Positions 16,055-26,471 are shown, counted from the stretch's first letter. The stretch is DNA of 64,000 bases from Methyloversatilis sp. RAC08 (GCF_001713355.1 NZ_CP016448.1:1426001-1490000), one strand, 5' to 3'. Numbers and translations are program-made. Notes: generated by a model from the letters alone, not told the origin.

Positions 16055-17737
16055 CTACTCCAACGTGAAAGCGATGATTGCAGCGCCGCCCGGCAGATCC
16101 TTGATCTGCGGGAATGCACCTGCGAGGAAGCCCGGAGCATGCGAGCCCAGACCGGTCGGGAACACGATGTACTGCTTGCCCTTCACCGAGTAGCTGACCG
16201 GCCCGCCACGCAGGCCCGAGCCCGAATTGAAGGACCACAGTTCCTTGCCGGTTTCAGCGTCGTAGCCGAAGATCTTGCCTTCCAGATCGCCGGTGAACAC
16301 CAGCCCGCCTGCCGTGGTGAGGACCGAAGACAGCGGCGGCATGTCGTACTTGATCGACCATTTGAGCTTGCCGGTCAGCGGATCACGTGCGTCCAGACGG
16401 CCATGCGGCTTGCTGTTGGGCGGCGCCACCAGCTTGATCGACTCGATGCCCAGCGACAGCGCCGAAACGGCCTTCAGGTTGTCCGGATCATCCTTGCCGG
16501 CCACCACCTCGTTGCAGACTTCCATCGCATGCGAGTACCACAGGCCGGTGCCCGGGTTGTAGGCGCCGTGATTCCAGCTGCGCGCACCGAGCAGGTTCGG
16601 ACAGAAGGTCTTCACCTTGTCGACTTCCGGGTAGATCGGATCGATCAGCGCACCGGTCTTCGGGTCGATGCCCTTGACCCAGTTCACGTTCTCGGAGAAC
16701 TGCCACACGTTTTCAAGTGCGCCATCCTTCTTGTCCATCACGAACACGAAGCCACCCTTGTTCAGGTGGACGATGACGTCCTTGCCGTCCTTCTGCACGA
16801 CCAGCGCTTCGTACGCCGAGTCGTAGTCCCACGAATCGTTCGGGACTTCCTGACGATGCCACTTCAGCTTGCCGGTCTTGCCTTCGATCGCGAGCAGCGA
16901 AGCCGTATAGAGGTTGTCGCCCTTGCGGTCGTAGTTGTAGTAGTCGGGGGCTGCGTTCGACGTACCGATGTAGATCGTGTCGGTCTTCGCGTCGTAGGTG
17001 CCCGGCATCCAGGCGCTGCCGCCACCGACCTTGCCGCTGTCGCCCGGCCAGCTCTTCGGATCATTCTTGATCACGTCGAAGGTCCACGCCGGCTTGCCGG
17101 TGTCGGCATTGACGGCGTAGATCTTGCCCGAGATCGGCTGATCGCCGCCGGTGGTGCCGCCAAACAGGATATTGCCGGCCAGCTGCGGCGGAGCGGAGAA
17201 CAACGCGCCGTACTGCGTCTTCGGATCGGTGAGCTGTGTCGACCACAATTGCTTGCCGGTCTTCTGGTCGAGCGCGATGAAGCGGCCATCCAGCGTACCC
17301 ACGAACACCTTGCCGCGACCCACGGTCACGCCGCGGCTGGCTGCGCCGTAGAACACCTGTTCGACGATCTTGTCGAGCTTCGGAGCGAACTGCCACAGCG
17401 TCTTGCCGGTGGCGGCATCGATCGCCCATACATTGTTGTTGGCCGAAATCGTGTACATCACGCCATCGATGACGATGGGCGTCGACTGCAGGCCGTGCGT
17501 GATGTTGCCCGGCTGGTGCACCCAGGCCACCTTCAGCTTCTTCACGTTTTCGCGCGTGATCTGGTTCAGCGGGCTGAAGCGCCAGGCATTGCTGGTGCGG
17601 TGATATTCGGGCCAGTTGTTCGGGTCTTCAAAGCCAGCCTTGCCCTGCGCCATGGCGGGTGCCGCGGTCAGGAAGGACAGCGCCGAGCCTGCCAGAAGGG
17701 CAGCCGACAGGCGGAACATCTTGCGTGAGGCGGTCAT
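16055..17737 (-). CDS. PQQ-dependent alcohol dehydrogenase 1 (lanthanide-type site, no vicinal Cys pair)
   Basis: Periplasmic quinoprotein of the methanol/ethanol dehydrogenase family, 560 residues. A signal peptide (about 1-30, ending APAMA) precedes an eight-bladed propeller with repeated AxDxxTGKxLW motifs. The catalytic segment is WDYD (D304, D306); the second Asp is the hallmark of lanthanide-dependent enzymes. Other probable metal ligands are D199 (GGD, where most relatives have GGE) and N261. The vicinal Cys-Cys next to PQQ in typical members is absent: the segment reads VFYGAASRGV. GGAG lies 8 nt before ATG. The substrate is unknown; it is probably in one unit with the porin gene upstream and the cytochrome gene downstream. 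Confidence 0.9.
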   Translation of the reverse strand: MTASRKMFRLSAALLAGSALSFLTAAPAMAQGKAGFEDPNNWPEYHRTSNAWRFSPLNQITRENVKKLKVAWVHQPGNITHGLQSTPIVIDGVMYTISANNNVWAIDAATGKTLWQFAPKLDKIVEQVFYGAASRGVTVGRGKVFVGTLDGRFIALDQKTGKQLWSTQLTDPKTQYGALFSAPPQLAGNILFGGTTGGDQPISGKIYAVNADTGKPAWTFDVIKNDPKSWPGDSGKVGGGSAWMPGTYDAKTDTIYIGTSNAAPDYYNYDRKGDNLYTASLLAIEGKTGKLKWHRQEVPNDSWDYDSAYEALVVQKDGKDVIVHLNKGGFVFVMDKKDGALENVWQFSENVNWVKGIDPKTGALIDPIYPEVDKVKTFCPNLLGARSWNHGAYNPGTGLWYSHAMEVCNEVVAGKDDPDNLKAVSALSLGIESIKLVAPPNSKPHGRLDARDPLTGKLKWSIKYDMPPLSSVLTTAGGLVFTGDLEGKIFGYDAETGKELWSFNSGSGLRGGPVSYSVKGKQYIVFPTGLGSHAPGFLAGAFPQIKDLPGGAAIIAFTLE

Positions 17738-17806
17738 CTATCAATCTCCATTCACTGGGTTCATTCACCCGGGTTCAGCCCCGGGTGTTCAGACAGTCGC
17801 GTTGCT

Positions 17807-18988
17807 TCAGAACATGAAATTCAGGCCGACATTGAGCAGCGTGCTCTTCTCGCCGGCGGTCACGCCTGCGGCGACGATGCTGGTGCGCAGCGTGGCACCC
17901 GCATCGGCATCGGCGTACGCGAACTGCACGTACAGCGTGGTGTCCGGCCGCCACTGGTAGTCATTGCTGATGACGAGGAACTTCGTTTCGTCGGTCTTGT
18001 TCCTGTCGTCCTTGTTGATGTAGTACGCAACGGTGGCCGAATTCTTGGCGTGCCACTTCCAGTCCAGGCCCGTGCCGAAGCCGTTGATGTCGGCCAGTTC
18101 GGCGCCGGTGCGCGCATCGTTCTTCGCGTTCATCCAGTTGTTCTTCCAGATGAAGTCGCCGAACGGAATCGCGAAGCCGAGCGACGTGTGCTCGATGTTG
18201 CTCTTGCCGGTCTGCTCGTCGTTCATCGCCTGGTAGGACGCGGACAGCGTGATCGGGCCGTTGTAGGTCGCACCCAGGGCATACGAGCTGTTGTCCTTGG
18301 CCGAACCGGGCTGACCGCCGAACGCGTACAGCACGCCGAAATTCACCGGGCCGACAGTATGTCTGTACTGCACGGCGTTGCTGAAGAAAATACCCACATC
18401 GTTGTTGGTGTTGCGGTCGCCGCCAGGTGCATTGGCGGTCGTGAACAACTGGCCGTAGGCCCACGCATACAGGTTGGAGAACTGTTCCTTGAAGGCACGC
18501 GGTTCGGTGCCGATGTGGGCCAGCAGTGCCGGGCCGTACTGACGGCCGACCGTCACGCTACCCCAGTCGCCGCGCACACCCAGATTCGCCTGACGCCGGA
18601 ACAGCGGCGTGTTGTTCGTACCCCCGCGCGGCGCATCACCGGTGCCGTGCAGGAAGCCGTCGTTGGTATCGAAGTGCGATTCGAGGTTGAAGAACGCGGT
18701 GAGATTCGGCTGCAGTTCGCGCTCGCCCTTGAAACCGATAACAGTCTGACGCAGACCGCTGGTTTCCATCGAAGTCTTGCTGTCACCGCTGGCGTTCGCC
18801 TTGCTGTTGTACAGCAGGCCAACGTCGATGATGCCGAACATCGACAGCTTGGTACCGGCCACTTCACCGATCACGATGTCGGCTTGCGCCGCACCGGGAA
18901 CCATCATCATTGCCGCAGCGACTGCCGCTGCCAGCGTGCATGCGTTGCGTGCGCCCTGCGCCGACGCGCCAGAGATCTTCTTTTTCAT
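17807..18988 (-). CDS. Gram-negative outer-membrane porin
   Basis: A trimeric-type general porin, 393 residues from MKKKISGASAQ (ATG 18988 behind GGAGGGGAG). The signal peptide ends near AAQA. The mature start DIVIGEVAGTKLSMFGIIDVGL is porin-like, and the protein ends in an outer-membrane phenylalanine (LLNVGLNFMF). It lies 69 bp upstream of PQQ dehydrogenase 1 on the same strand and has a sigma-54 promoter, so it may admit the alcohol that the dehydrogenase oxidises. The frame continues upstream to 19087, but without a ribosome site. Confidence 0.9.
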   Translation of the reverse strand: MKKKISGASAQGARNACTLAAAVAAAMMMVPGAAQADIVIGEVAGTKLSMFGIIDVGLLYNSKANASGDSKTSMETSGLRQTVIGFKGERELQPNLTAFFNLESHFDTNDGFLHGTGDAPRGGTNNTPLFRRQANLGVRGDWGSVTVGRQYGPALLAHIGTEPRAFKEQFSNLYAWAYGQLFTTANAPGGDRNTNNDVGIFFSNAVQYRHTVGPVNFGVLYAFGGQPGSAKDNSSYALGATYNGPITLSASYQAMNDEQTGKSNIEHTSLGFAIPFGDFIWKNNWMNAKNDARTGAELADINGFGTGLDWKWHAKNSATVAYYINKDDRNKTDETKFLVISNDYQWRPDTTLYVQFAYADADAGATLRTSIVAAGVTAGEKSTLLNVGLNFMF

Positions 18989-19070
18989 ACTCCCCTCCGA
19001 TTGTTGATGTCGAAACTTCGAGCTTCGACGCGGCGCCGCTTTCGGCGACACCTTCGTCGGAGAACACAAG

Positions 19071-19086
19071 GGCAGAATCCATGCCA
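19071..19086 (-). promoter_or_regulatory. Sigma-54 promoter of porin/PQQ dehydrogenase 1
   Basis: The reverse strand reads TGGCATGGATTCTGCC, with exact GG-N10-GC spacing and six of seven -24 bases. The predicted RNA start is near 19060, 72 nt before the porin ATG. The first 11 bases match those of the PQQ dehydrogenase 2 promoter (TGGCATGGATG). Confidence 0.7.
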
Positions 19087-19149
19087 ACGCTCACGGCATT
19101 GAATTGACTGGGTATTTTTCCCGGACCCTGAGAATCACCCGGAGAGACA

Positions 19150-19226
19150 TGCGACAGATGTCTTGGCAAAGGCCGAGAAACTGCGACATCTGTATCGACC
19201 GCGCGAAGGGCGTCGCAGGTGTCTCG
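19150..19226. promoter_or_regulatory. Cluster of activator-site copies upstream of the porin
   Basis: Three related 16-mers lie about 90-165 bp upstream of the predicted porin RNA start: TGCGACAGATGTCTTG (19150-19165), TGCGACATCTGTATCG (19182-19197) and, on the reverse strand, CGAGACACCTGCGACG (19211-19226). They share GACA-N2-TGT or GACACCTG cores with the aco and PQQ dehydrogenase 2 sites. The rest of the 469-bp gap 18989-19457 holds only the porin promoter and the thiC leader; no gene was seen. Confidence 0.6.
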
Positions 19227-19253
19227 CGAGACGCCTTGGCGTGCGTCCGATGA

Positions 19254-21407
<2,154 letters not shown>

Positions 21408-21442
21408 GGCGCGCAGCGGCGGCTCTCGCCGGAGCTGTTCCT

Positions 21443-21526
21443 GTGGGAGCGGTGCCCTCGCCGCGATCGGCGCATTGATCAACGATCATCACGGCATCCA
21501 TCGCGGCGAGGCCGCCGCTCCCACAG
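21443..21526. repeat. REP palindrome pair (BIME) downstream of thiC
   Basis: TGTGGGAGCGGTGCCCTCG and its near-inverse (GAGGCCGCCGCTCCCACA) face each other across about 35 bp. This is the GTGGGAGC-type REP found through this window. A spare CTGTTC remnant precedes it, like the 15-bp units at 27606. Confidence 0.8.
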
Positions 21527-21567
21527 TCCCTGCGCTGAAGGACGGGCCGTGGCGCCAGGGGCGCCTC
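21511..21567. repeat. 57-bp direct repeat, copy 1
   Basis: The segment from the REP arm through GTCCCTGCGCTGAAGGACGG to GGGGCGCCT is repeated at 22061-22117 with a few changes. The two copies bracket the minisatellite and the second REP pair. Copy 2 runs into the last codon of the lipoprotein gene, so copy 1 includes a duplicated gene end. Confidence 0.75.
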
Positions 21568-21570
21568 CCC

Positions 21571-21960
21571 TGTGGGAGCTTGCTGTGGGAGCTTGCTGTG
21601 GGAGCTTGCTGTGGGAGCTTGCTGTGGGAGCTTGCTGTGGGAGCTTGCTGTGGGAGCTTGCTGTGGGAGCTTGCTGTGGGAGCTTGCTGTGGGAGCTTGC
21701 TGTGGGAGCTTGCTGTGGGAGCTTGCTGTGGGAGCTTGCTGTGGGAGCTTGCTGTGGGAGCTTGCTGTGGGAGCTTGCTGTGGGAGCTTGCTGTGGGAGC
21801 TTGCTGTGGGAGCTTGCTGTGGGAGCTTGCTGTGGGAGCTTGCTGTGGGAGCTTGCTGTGGGAGCTTGCTGTGGGAGCTTGCTGTGGGAGCTTGCTGTGG
21901 GAGCTTGCTGTGGGAGCTTGCTGTGGGAGCTTGCTGTGGGAGCTTGCTGTGGGAGCTTGC
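21571..21960. repeat. Minisatellite: 30 exact copies of a 13-bp REP-head unit
   Basis: Thirty uninterrupted, identical copies of TGTGGGAGCTTGC fill 390 bp and run straight into TGTGGGAGCGG, the head of the next REP pair. The unit is the REP head GTGGGAGC plus TTGCT. Because 13 is not a multiple of three, all frames stay open and give spurious ORFs such as repeats of WELAVGACCGSLL. Perfect identity implies recent amplification, or active homogenisation by slippage. Confidence 0.97.
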
Positions 21961-22046
21961 TGTGGGAGCGGCGGCCTCGCCGCGATGCGCGCGCTGATCT
22001 TCGACCATCGCTGCACTGATCGCGGCGAGGCCGCCGCTCCCACAGC
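21961..22046. repeat. REP palindrome pair (BIME) after the minisatellite
   Basis: Two 26-bp arms, beginning TGTGGGAGCGGCGGCCTCG and ending in its exact inverse, flank a loop of about 32 bp. The arms are identical to those of the pair at 27652-27737. A lone half-copy (GCCGCCGCTCCCACAG) follows at 22061. The 21408-22115 interval holds no gene. Confidence 0.85.
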
Positions 22047-22060
22047 GGTCAACCCCTCAG

Positions 22061-22117
22061 GCCGCCGCTCCCACAGTCCCTGCGCTCAAGGACGGGCAAG
22101 TGGTTCAGGGGGCGCCT
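22061..22117. repeat. 57-bp direct repeat, copy 2
   Basis: This is the second copy of the segment at 21511-21567. It starts inside a half-REP and ends in the stop codon of the lipoprotein gene. Confidence 0.7.
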
Positions 22118-22727
22118 ATTGCAGCGCCTTGATCTGCTCCGGTGACAGACCCTTTACCGCTTTCGCCGCCGATTCACGGGCGCGGTCGCGGTCGGTTTCG
22201 ATGATGGCGTGCACCGAGTTCATCACCTTGTCGTACGCGGCAGCGGCTTCTTCCTTGCTGATCTGGCCGGCGGCGGCGCGCTCGCAGGTACGGTAGAGCG
22301 ACTCGCGCAGGAAGGACAGCATCTGCGTGCGTTCGGCCAGCCTGACGACCGACGCGTCGAGCTCCGCCGATCCGCCTTGCGACTTGCCCTGCGTCGCTTC
22401 CAGCCGTGCGATGAGTTTGAGGGTGGCGTCCGGCGCGGCTTCCGCGCAGCTGCGGACGGCAGGTGCCGGGGCAGCAGCGGGAACTGCCGCCGCCGCTGCA
22501 ACAGCGCCAGCCCCAGCACCCGTCGCAGGACGCGCGGGCTCGGCCATCCCGAGCTTTTCGCTGAGCGTGACCGCCGGTGTCACCGGCTTCAGTGAATGGT
22601 CGTACTTCGCCCAATACTGCTTGTGGCTGTCCGGCGCCTCATCACGCCCGGCACTTTTCGTCCCGAGACCGGCGCAGCCGGACAGGAACAGCGTGGCGAG
22701 CACGACGGATATCGGCAGGGATTTCAT
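22116..22727 (-). CDS. Hypothetical lipoprotein
   Basis: I do not recognise the family. The 203-residue protein has a lipoprotein signal with lipobox LSGC (Cys at about residue 18). An Ala/Pro-rich middle (about 70-92) leads into a helical C-terminal domain (about 95-203) with two further cysteines. The start follows AAAAGGAGCC. It is the last gene on this strand after the PQQ dehydrogenase 2 cluster, 105 bp beyond the HbpS-like gene, and may or may not belong to that unit. The stop codon touches a duplicated 57-bp repeat. Confidence 0.7.
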   Translation of the reverse strand: MKSLPISVVLATLFLSGCAGLGTKSAGRDEAPDSHKQYWAKYDHSLKPVTPAVTLSEKLGMAEPARPATGAGAGAVAAAAAVPAAAPAPAVRSCAEAAPDATLKLIARLEATQGKSQGGSAELDASVVRLAERTQMLSFLRESLYRTCERAAAGQISKEEAAAAYDKVMNSVHAIIETDRDRARESAAKAVKGLSPEQIKALQ

Positions 22728-22832
22728 TCTGGCTCCTTTTGAATTCTTGGTATGTGTTGTGCCGCGGCTCGGCGCCAGCGTGCATCCATCTTCTTAGCAA
22801 GAAAAAGGCCAGAGAGGTGCCGGCCCAATCCC

Positions 22833-23333
22833 TCACATCAGGTGCTTGACTGCGTCCAGCGCCTTCTGCGCGCACACCTCATCTTCCTCTTCCGAGCCGC
22901 CGCTGACACCGATGCTGCCGATATGCGCGCCCTTCGAGGTCACGATCGGCAGACCGCCTATTATGGTGGTGGTGTGAGGAATCAGCTCGGCGCCGATCAC
23001 CGTCTTCGACAATTCGCGGAACTGGCGCGTCGAAAACGGCGCGCCGGCCGACGTGTCGGCCTTCAGCTGCGCGACGCGGATGCTGATCAGGATGCTGCCA
23101 TCCATCCGGCTGAAATGCTTCGGATTGCCGGCTTCGTCGTTGATCGCGATGATCATGCGCCAGCCCTTTTCCTTCGCATGGCGTTCGCACGCGTCGGCCA
23201 TCAGACGGGCAGTGGCAAGGTCGAGCGTGGGGCGTGCCGACTGTGCCAGCGCGGGTGCGGCCATCAGTGCGCCTGCGCAGGCGAAGGCGGCAAGCAGGCC
23301 GCGTGATGCAGCCTTGAATCGTTCGTTGTTCAT
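22833..23333 (-). CDS. GlcG/HbpS family secreted protein
   Basis: A 166-residue protein with a signal peptide (cleavage near ALAQS, residue 31) and a GlcG/HbpS-type domain: LATARLMADACERHAKEKGW, then INDEAGNPKHFSRMDGS, and the Gly-rich IGSIGVSGGSEEEDE. Relatives bind heme or small cofactors; in alcohol-oxidation clusters their role is unsettled. It lies 33 bp after a cytochrome c gene and is probably co-transcribed with PQQ dehydrogenase 2. Confidence 0.83.
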   Translation of the reverse strand: MNNERFKAASRGLLAAFACAGALMAAPALAQSARPTLDLATARLMADACERHAKEKGWRMIIAINDEAGNPKHFSRMDGSILISIRVAQLKADTSAGAPFSTRQFRELSKTVIGAELIPHTTTIIGGLPIVTSKGAHIGSIGVSGGSEEEDEVCAQKALDAVKHLM

Positions 23334-23366
23334 CAGGTTCTTTCCGGTGAGTCGTGCTGGAGCGGT

Positions 23367-23780
23367 TCAGTAATACGGAATCTCGTCTTCATCCTTGGCG
23401 ATCTTGTCAGCCGCCTGCACGCGCAGCGCTTCCTCGCGCAGGAAGGCGATGATCTGCCAGATTTCCTCTTCCTTCAGCGAGTTGGCGAAGCCGCCCATCT
23501 GGGTACCGGCACGGCCGTGGGCGATCAGTTCGAACATCTGGCCATCACTGTTCGCGCCACCCGGGCCCCAGGCGCCCTTGACCAGCTGCGGCCCCTTGCC
23601 GCCCTTGCCGCGCGAGTTGTGGCACTGCTGGCAGTTGCGGCCGAACAGTTCTTCACCCTTGCCGGCCGCACTGCGATCACCCGCCATCGGATTATTGGCC
23701 GGCGCCTGGCCCGGGCCGAACGCCTGCACGCTGCCAGCCAGCGCCAGCAGCAGCACACACCGTGCTGTGTATCGAATCAT
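23367..23780 (-). CDS. Periplasmic cytochrome c (CxxCH)
   Basis: A 137-residue secreted monoheme cytochrome. The signal peptide ends near VQA (residue 20). The heme motif is CQQCH (C50, C53, H54) and a likely axial Met lies in QMGGFANSL. The ATG at 23780 follows AGGAAGGAG. It sits between the periplasmic binding protein and the HbpS-like gene and is the probable electron acceptor of PQQ dehydrogenase 2. Its normal CxxCH contrasts with the CxxxCH cytochrome at 15473. Confidence 0.88.
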   Translation of the reverse strand: MIRYTARCVLLLALAGSVQAFGPGQAPANNPMAGDRSAAGKGEELFGRNCQQCHNSRGKGGKGPQLVKGAWGPGGANSDGQMFELIAHGRAGTQMGGFANSLKEEEIWQIIAFLREEALRVQAADKIAKDEDEIPYY

Positions 23781-23842
23781 CTGCCACTCCTTCCTGTTGC
23801 AGCCCGCGGGCAGACAACGCCCGCGTGGCCAGTACATCTCCA

Positions 23843-24640
23843 TCATCTGCCGCCGTGCTGCTTGCCGGTCGGCAGTCCGTTCCGCGTGGCGATCGCGTCG
23901 AGCGAGCCATCGGCCTGCAGCGCGCCGAGTGCCGCCTCCACCGCCGCTGTCAACGCCGTGTCGCTGCGCCGGCTGACCATGACGAAGCGGGTCTGCAGTG
24001 CGGGCGCCTGCAGCGCTTCGCGCACGACCACACCTGCGGGCAATGCATCACCCGCCACCCGTCCTGCCCACAGCAGGCCGGCGCCGACCTGGCCCTTCGC
24101 CAGCGCGTCCAGAAGTGCCGCGCTGCCGGAGAACGGCGAGCGGTTGAAGCCGCCGGCCAGCAGGTACAGATCAGCCGGCGTGGCGGTGACCGCGCCGATC
24201 TTCTGCGCGCCCACCGCGGCCATCGATCCGATCGCGCTGGCCGCCGGCGTCAGCAGCACGTAGCCGACCGACACATAGGGCTGCGACGCCACCAGTCCGC
24301 GTGTCGAGAGGTCGTCATCGCTGCCTTCGGTCACCGGCATGCCGGCGAACAGCTCGCAACTGCCGGCCTGCACCGATTCCTTGAGTGCGCGACCCAGACC
24401 GCCGCGCTCCTGCAGCGTGATCCACTGCCAGTGCACCGCGCGGCCAAGACGCGCCGCGATGGCCTGGGCGACATCCACGTCGACACCCACCGGTGGGAGC
24501 GTGCGCGAAGAGAACGGCGGGTTCTGTTCGACCACGCACACGGCGAGCGCGGCGGGCGCCCCGCCCGCCGACATCGGCAGCGCGGCACACGCCAGCAACC
24601 CGAACAGGCATCGCAATGAACGTGCCGCGCTGCGCGTCAT
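23843..24640 (-). CDS. Quinoprotein-associated periplasmic binding protein (MxaJ/XoxJ-like)
   Basis: A 265-residue protein of the family-3 solute-binding fold with a signal peptide (hydrophobic LRCLFGLLACAALPMSA) and the typical start AVCVVEQNPPFSS. It lacks partner ABC permease genes. Proteins of this type beside PQQ alcohol dehydrogenases (MxaJ, XoxJ) are thought to help maturation or activation of the dehydrogenase rather than transport. I use ATG 24640, 4 nt past the dehydrogenase stop; an in-frame TTG at 24655 would overlap that gene. Confidence 0.78.
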   Translation of the reverse strand: MTRSAARSLRCLFGLLACAALPMSAGGAPAALAVCVVEQNPPFSSRTLPPVGVDVDVAQAIAARLGRAVHWQWITLQERGGLGRALKESVQAGSCELFAGMPVTEGSDDDLSTRGLVASQPYVSVGYVLLTPAASAIGSMAAVGAQKIGAVTATPADLYLLAGGFNRSPFSGSAALLDALAKGQVGAGLLWAGRVAGDALPAGVVVREALQAPALQTRFVMVSRRSDTALTAAVEAALGALQADGSLDAIATRNGLPTGKQHGGR

Positions 24641-24644
24641 GCGT

Positions 24645-26390
24645 TCAGTCCGCAAGACCGAACACCATCATTCCGCCGCCGCGGTTCTGCTGCTTGAACA
24701 GCTCGCCGTAGACCAGCGGCCACAGGCTGCCGCCGCCCGGGCCATACACGATGGCGACGTACTGCTTGCCGTCGACCGTGAAGGTGGTCGGGTTGCCGTG
24801 GATGCCGGTACCGACGTTGAAGCGCCACAGCGTTTCGCCCGAGTCATCGCGCATGGCCGAGAAGAAGCCTTCGGCATCACCCGAGAACACCAGACCGCCG
24901 GCGGTCGCCAGCAGGCCACTGGTGGCCGGCGTGCTCTGCGGACGCGACCACACCTGTTCGCCGGTGGTGGCGTTGAACGCCTTGATGCCGCCGGTGTACG
25001 GGTTGGCCTTCAGCACCCTGGACGACAGGAACCACTCGCCGCGCTTCCATTCCATCTTCTTGGCCTGGACGTCCATCGAGCTGTCGATGAAAGGTACATA
25101 CAGCAGCTTGGTCTGCGGGCTGTAGGCCGCCGGGTGCCATTCCTTGCCGCCGTCGAGAATCGGGGCGATGTCGGTGGCGATCTTGTCGTAGCCGGGCACC
25201 TTGTCCGGATTGACGATGGGGCGGCAGTTGTCCTTGAAGCCGGTCACCCAGTTCACGCGCGCAATCGGCACCACCCAGTTGCACTTGCCATTGGTGCGGT
25301 CGATCGAATACAGGTGGCCATTGCGGTCACCGTGCAGCCACACCTTGCGGCCCTTCTCGTCGTCGACCAGGATGGTTTCGTTGTTGCCGTCGTAATCCCA
25401 GGCATCGTTCGGCGTGTACTGGAAGTGGAACTTGATCTTGCCGGTCTTCGCGTCCATCGCCAGCGTCGAGTTGCTGTACAGGTTGTCGCCCTTGCGCACC
25501 GACGGATCGAAGTCGGGCGACGGATTGCCGACCCCCCAGTAGATCGTGTTGGTCTTGGCTTCGTAGTTGCCGGTCAGCCAGGCCGACGCGCCACCGGTGC
25601 GCCACGAATCGTTGGCCCAGGTGGCGGCGTGCGGGTCGCTCGGGCTGTTCGGCCGGGTCAGCGTCTGCCAGACGATTTCGCCGGTATCCGGATCGAGCGC
25701 AGTGATCTTGCCGACGTTGCCGCCGACATCACCGCCCGAATTGCCGACCACGATCTTGCCGTCGGCCACCAGCGGCATCGACGTGTAGATTTCGCCGCTG
25801 GTGTAGTCGCCCATCTTCTTTTCCCACACGACACGGCCGGTGGTGTTGTTCAGCGCGACGATGTGGGTATCGAGCGTGGCCATGTAGACCATGTCCTTGT
25901 ACACCGCGACACCGCGATTCACCGCTTCGCAGCACAGGCGCGGGCCGAGGTCACCCGGCAGCGAGCGCTCGTACTTCCAGATCATGCGTCCGGTCGAGCC
26001 ATCGAGCGAGAACACCTTGTTCTGGCTGGCGGTGACGTAGATGCGGCCATTCACCACCGTGGTCTGGCTGACCTGCGCGTCATTGACGCCGAACGACAGA
26101 TTCCACTTCGGCACCAGCTTCTTCACGTTGTCGCGCGTCACCTGACCGAGCTGCGAAAAGCGCCAGCCCTGATAGTCCTTGCCGTAGTGCAGCCAGTTGT
26201 TGGCGTCCTTGTCGGCGTGGATGAGCATGTCGTCGCTGACGTAGTTCGGACGCCACTTGAAGGTGGCTTCGAGCACGTTCACGCCGAGCGGCGGTTCCGG
26301 ATCTTCGGCCTGCACGGCGGCATTCAGGCCGAACATCGCGACCAGGCAGGTCAGGACAGGTCCGGCAAGGCGACCGGTTTGCTTGTTCAT
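24645..26390 (-). CDS. PQQ-dependent alcohol dehydrogenase 2 (lanthanide-type site)
   Basis: Periplasmic quinoprotein of the ExaA/PedH/XoxF superfamily, 581 residues from MNKQTGRLAG (ATG 26390 behind GGAGGAG). The signal peptide ends near VQAED. It has the vicinal cysteine pair C153-C154 in RLCCEAVNRG, probable metal ligands D221 (NSGGD, usually GGE), N289 (GVGNPSP), and D332/D334 in WDYD. The extra Asp334 indicates lanthanide rather than calcium use. Propeller repeats such as LDPDTGEIVW are clear. It heads a unit with the binding protein, cytochrome c and HbpS-like genes, controlled from a sigma-54 promoter. Ethanol or another short alcohol is the likely substrate. Confidence 0.93.
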   Translation of the reverse strand: MNKQTGRLAGPVLTCLVAMFGLNAAVQAEDPEPPLGVNVLEATFKWRPNYVSDDMLIHADKDANNWLHYGKDYQGWRFSQLGQVTRDNVKKLVPKWNLSFGVNDAQVSQTTVVNGRIYVTASQNKVFSLDGSTGRMIWKYERSLPGDLGPRLCCEAVNRGVAVYKDMVYMATLDTHIVALNNTTGRVVWEKKMGDYTSGEIYTSMPLVADGKIVVGNSGGDVGGNVGKITALDPDTGEIVWQTLTRPNSPSDPHAATWANDSWRTGGASAWLTGNYEAKTNTIYWGVGNPSPDFDPSVRKGDNLYSNSTLAMDAKTGKIKFHFQYTPNDAWDYDGNNETILVDDEKGRKVWLHGDRNGHLYSIDRTNGKCNWVVPIARVNWVTGFKDNCRPIVNPDKVPGYDKIATDIAPILDGGKEWHPAAYSPQTKLLYVPFIDSSMDVQAKKMEWKRGEWFLSSRVLKANPYTGGIKAFNATTGEQVWSRPQSTPATSGLLATAGGLVFSGDAEGFFSAMRDDSGETLWRFNVGTGIHGNPTTFTVDGKQYVAIVYGPGGGSLWPLVYGELFKQQNRGGGMMVFGLAD

Positions 26391-26455
26391 GGGTTCTCCT
26401 CCGTTTTTTTCGGATGCGCACAGCGGCATCCGGCGACAACGCGCGTGAGAATAAT

Positions 26456-26471
26456 TGCATCATCCATGCCA
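26456..26471 (-). promoter_or_regulatory. Sigma-54 promoter of PQQ dehydrogenase 2
   Basis: The reverse strand reads TGGCATGGATGATGCA, with exact GG-N10-GC spacing and ATGCA as in the acoX promoter. The predicted RNA start is near 26445, leaving a 55-nt leader before the ATG. Confidence 0.78.

Noticed and set aside
19126-19143. CCTGAGAATCACCC, resembling the core of a thiamine (THI-box) riboswitch, upstream of thiC
   Set aside because: The second conserved half (ACCTGATCTGG) is missing, it is over 300 bp from thiC, and it falls between the porin promoter and its activator sites.
21571-21960. CRISPR-like regular repeat array
   Set aside because: The 13-bp units are contiguous with no spacers, and no cas genes are present.
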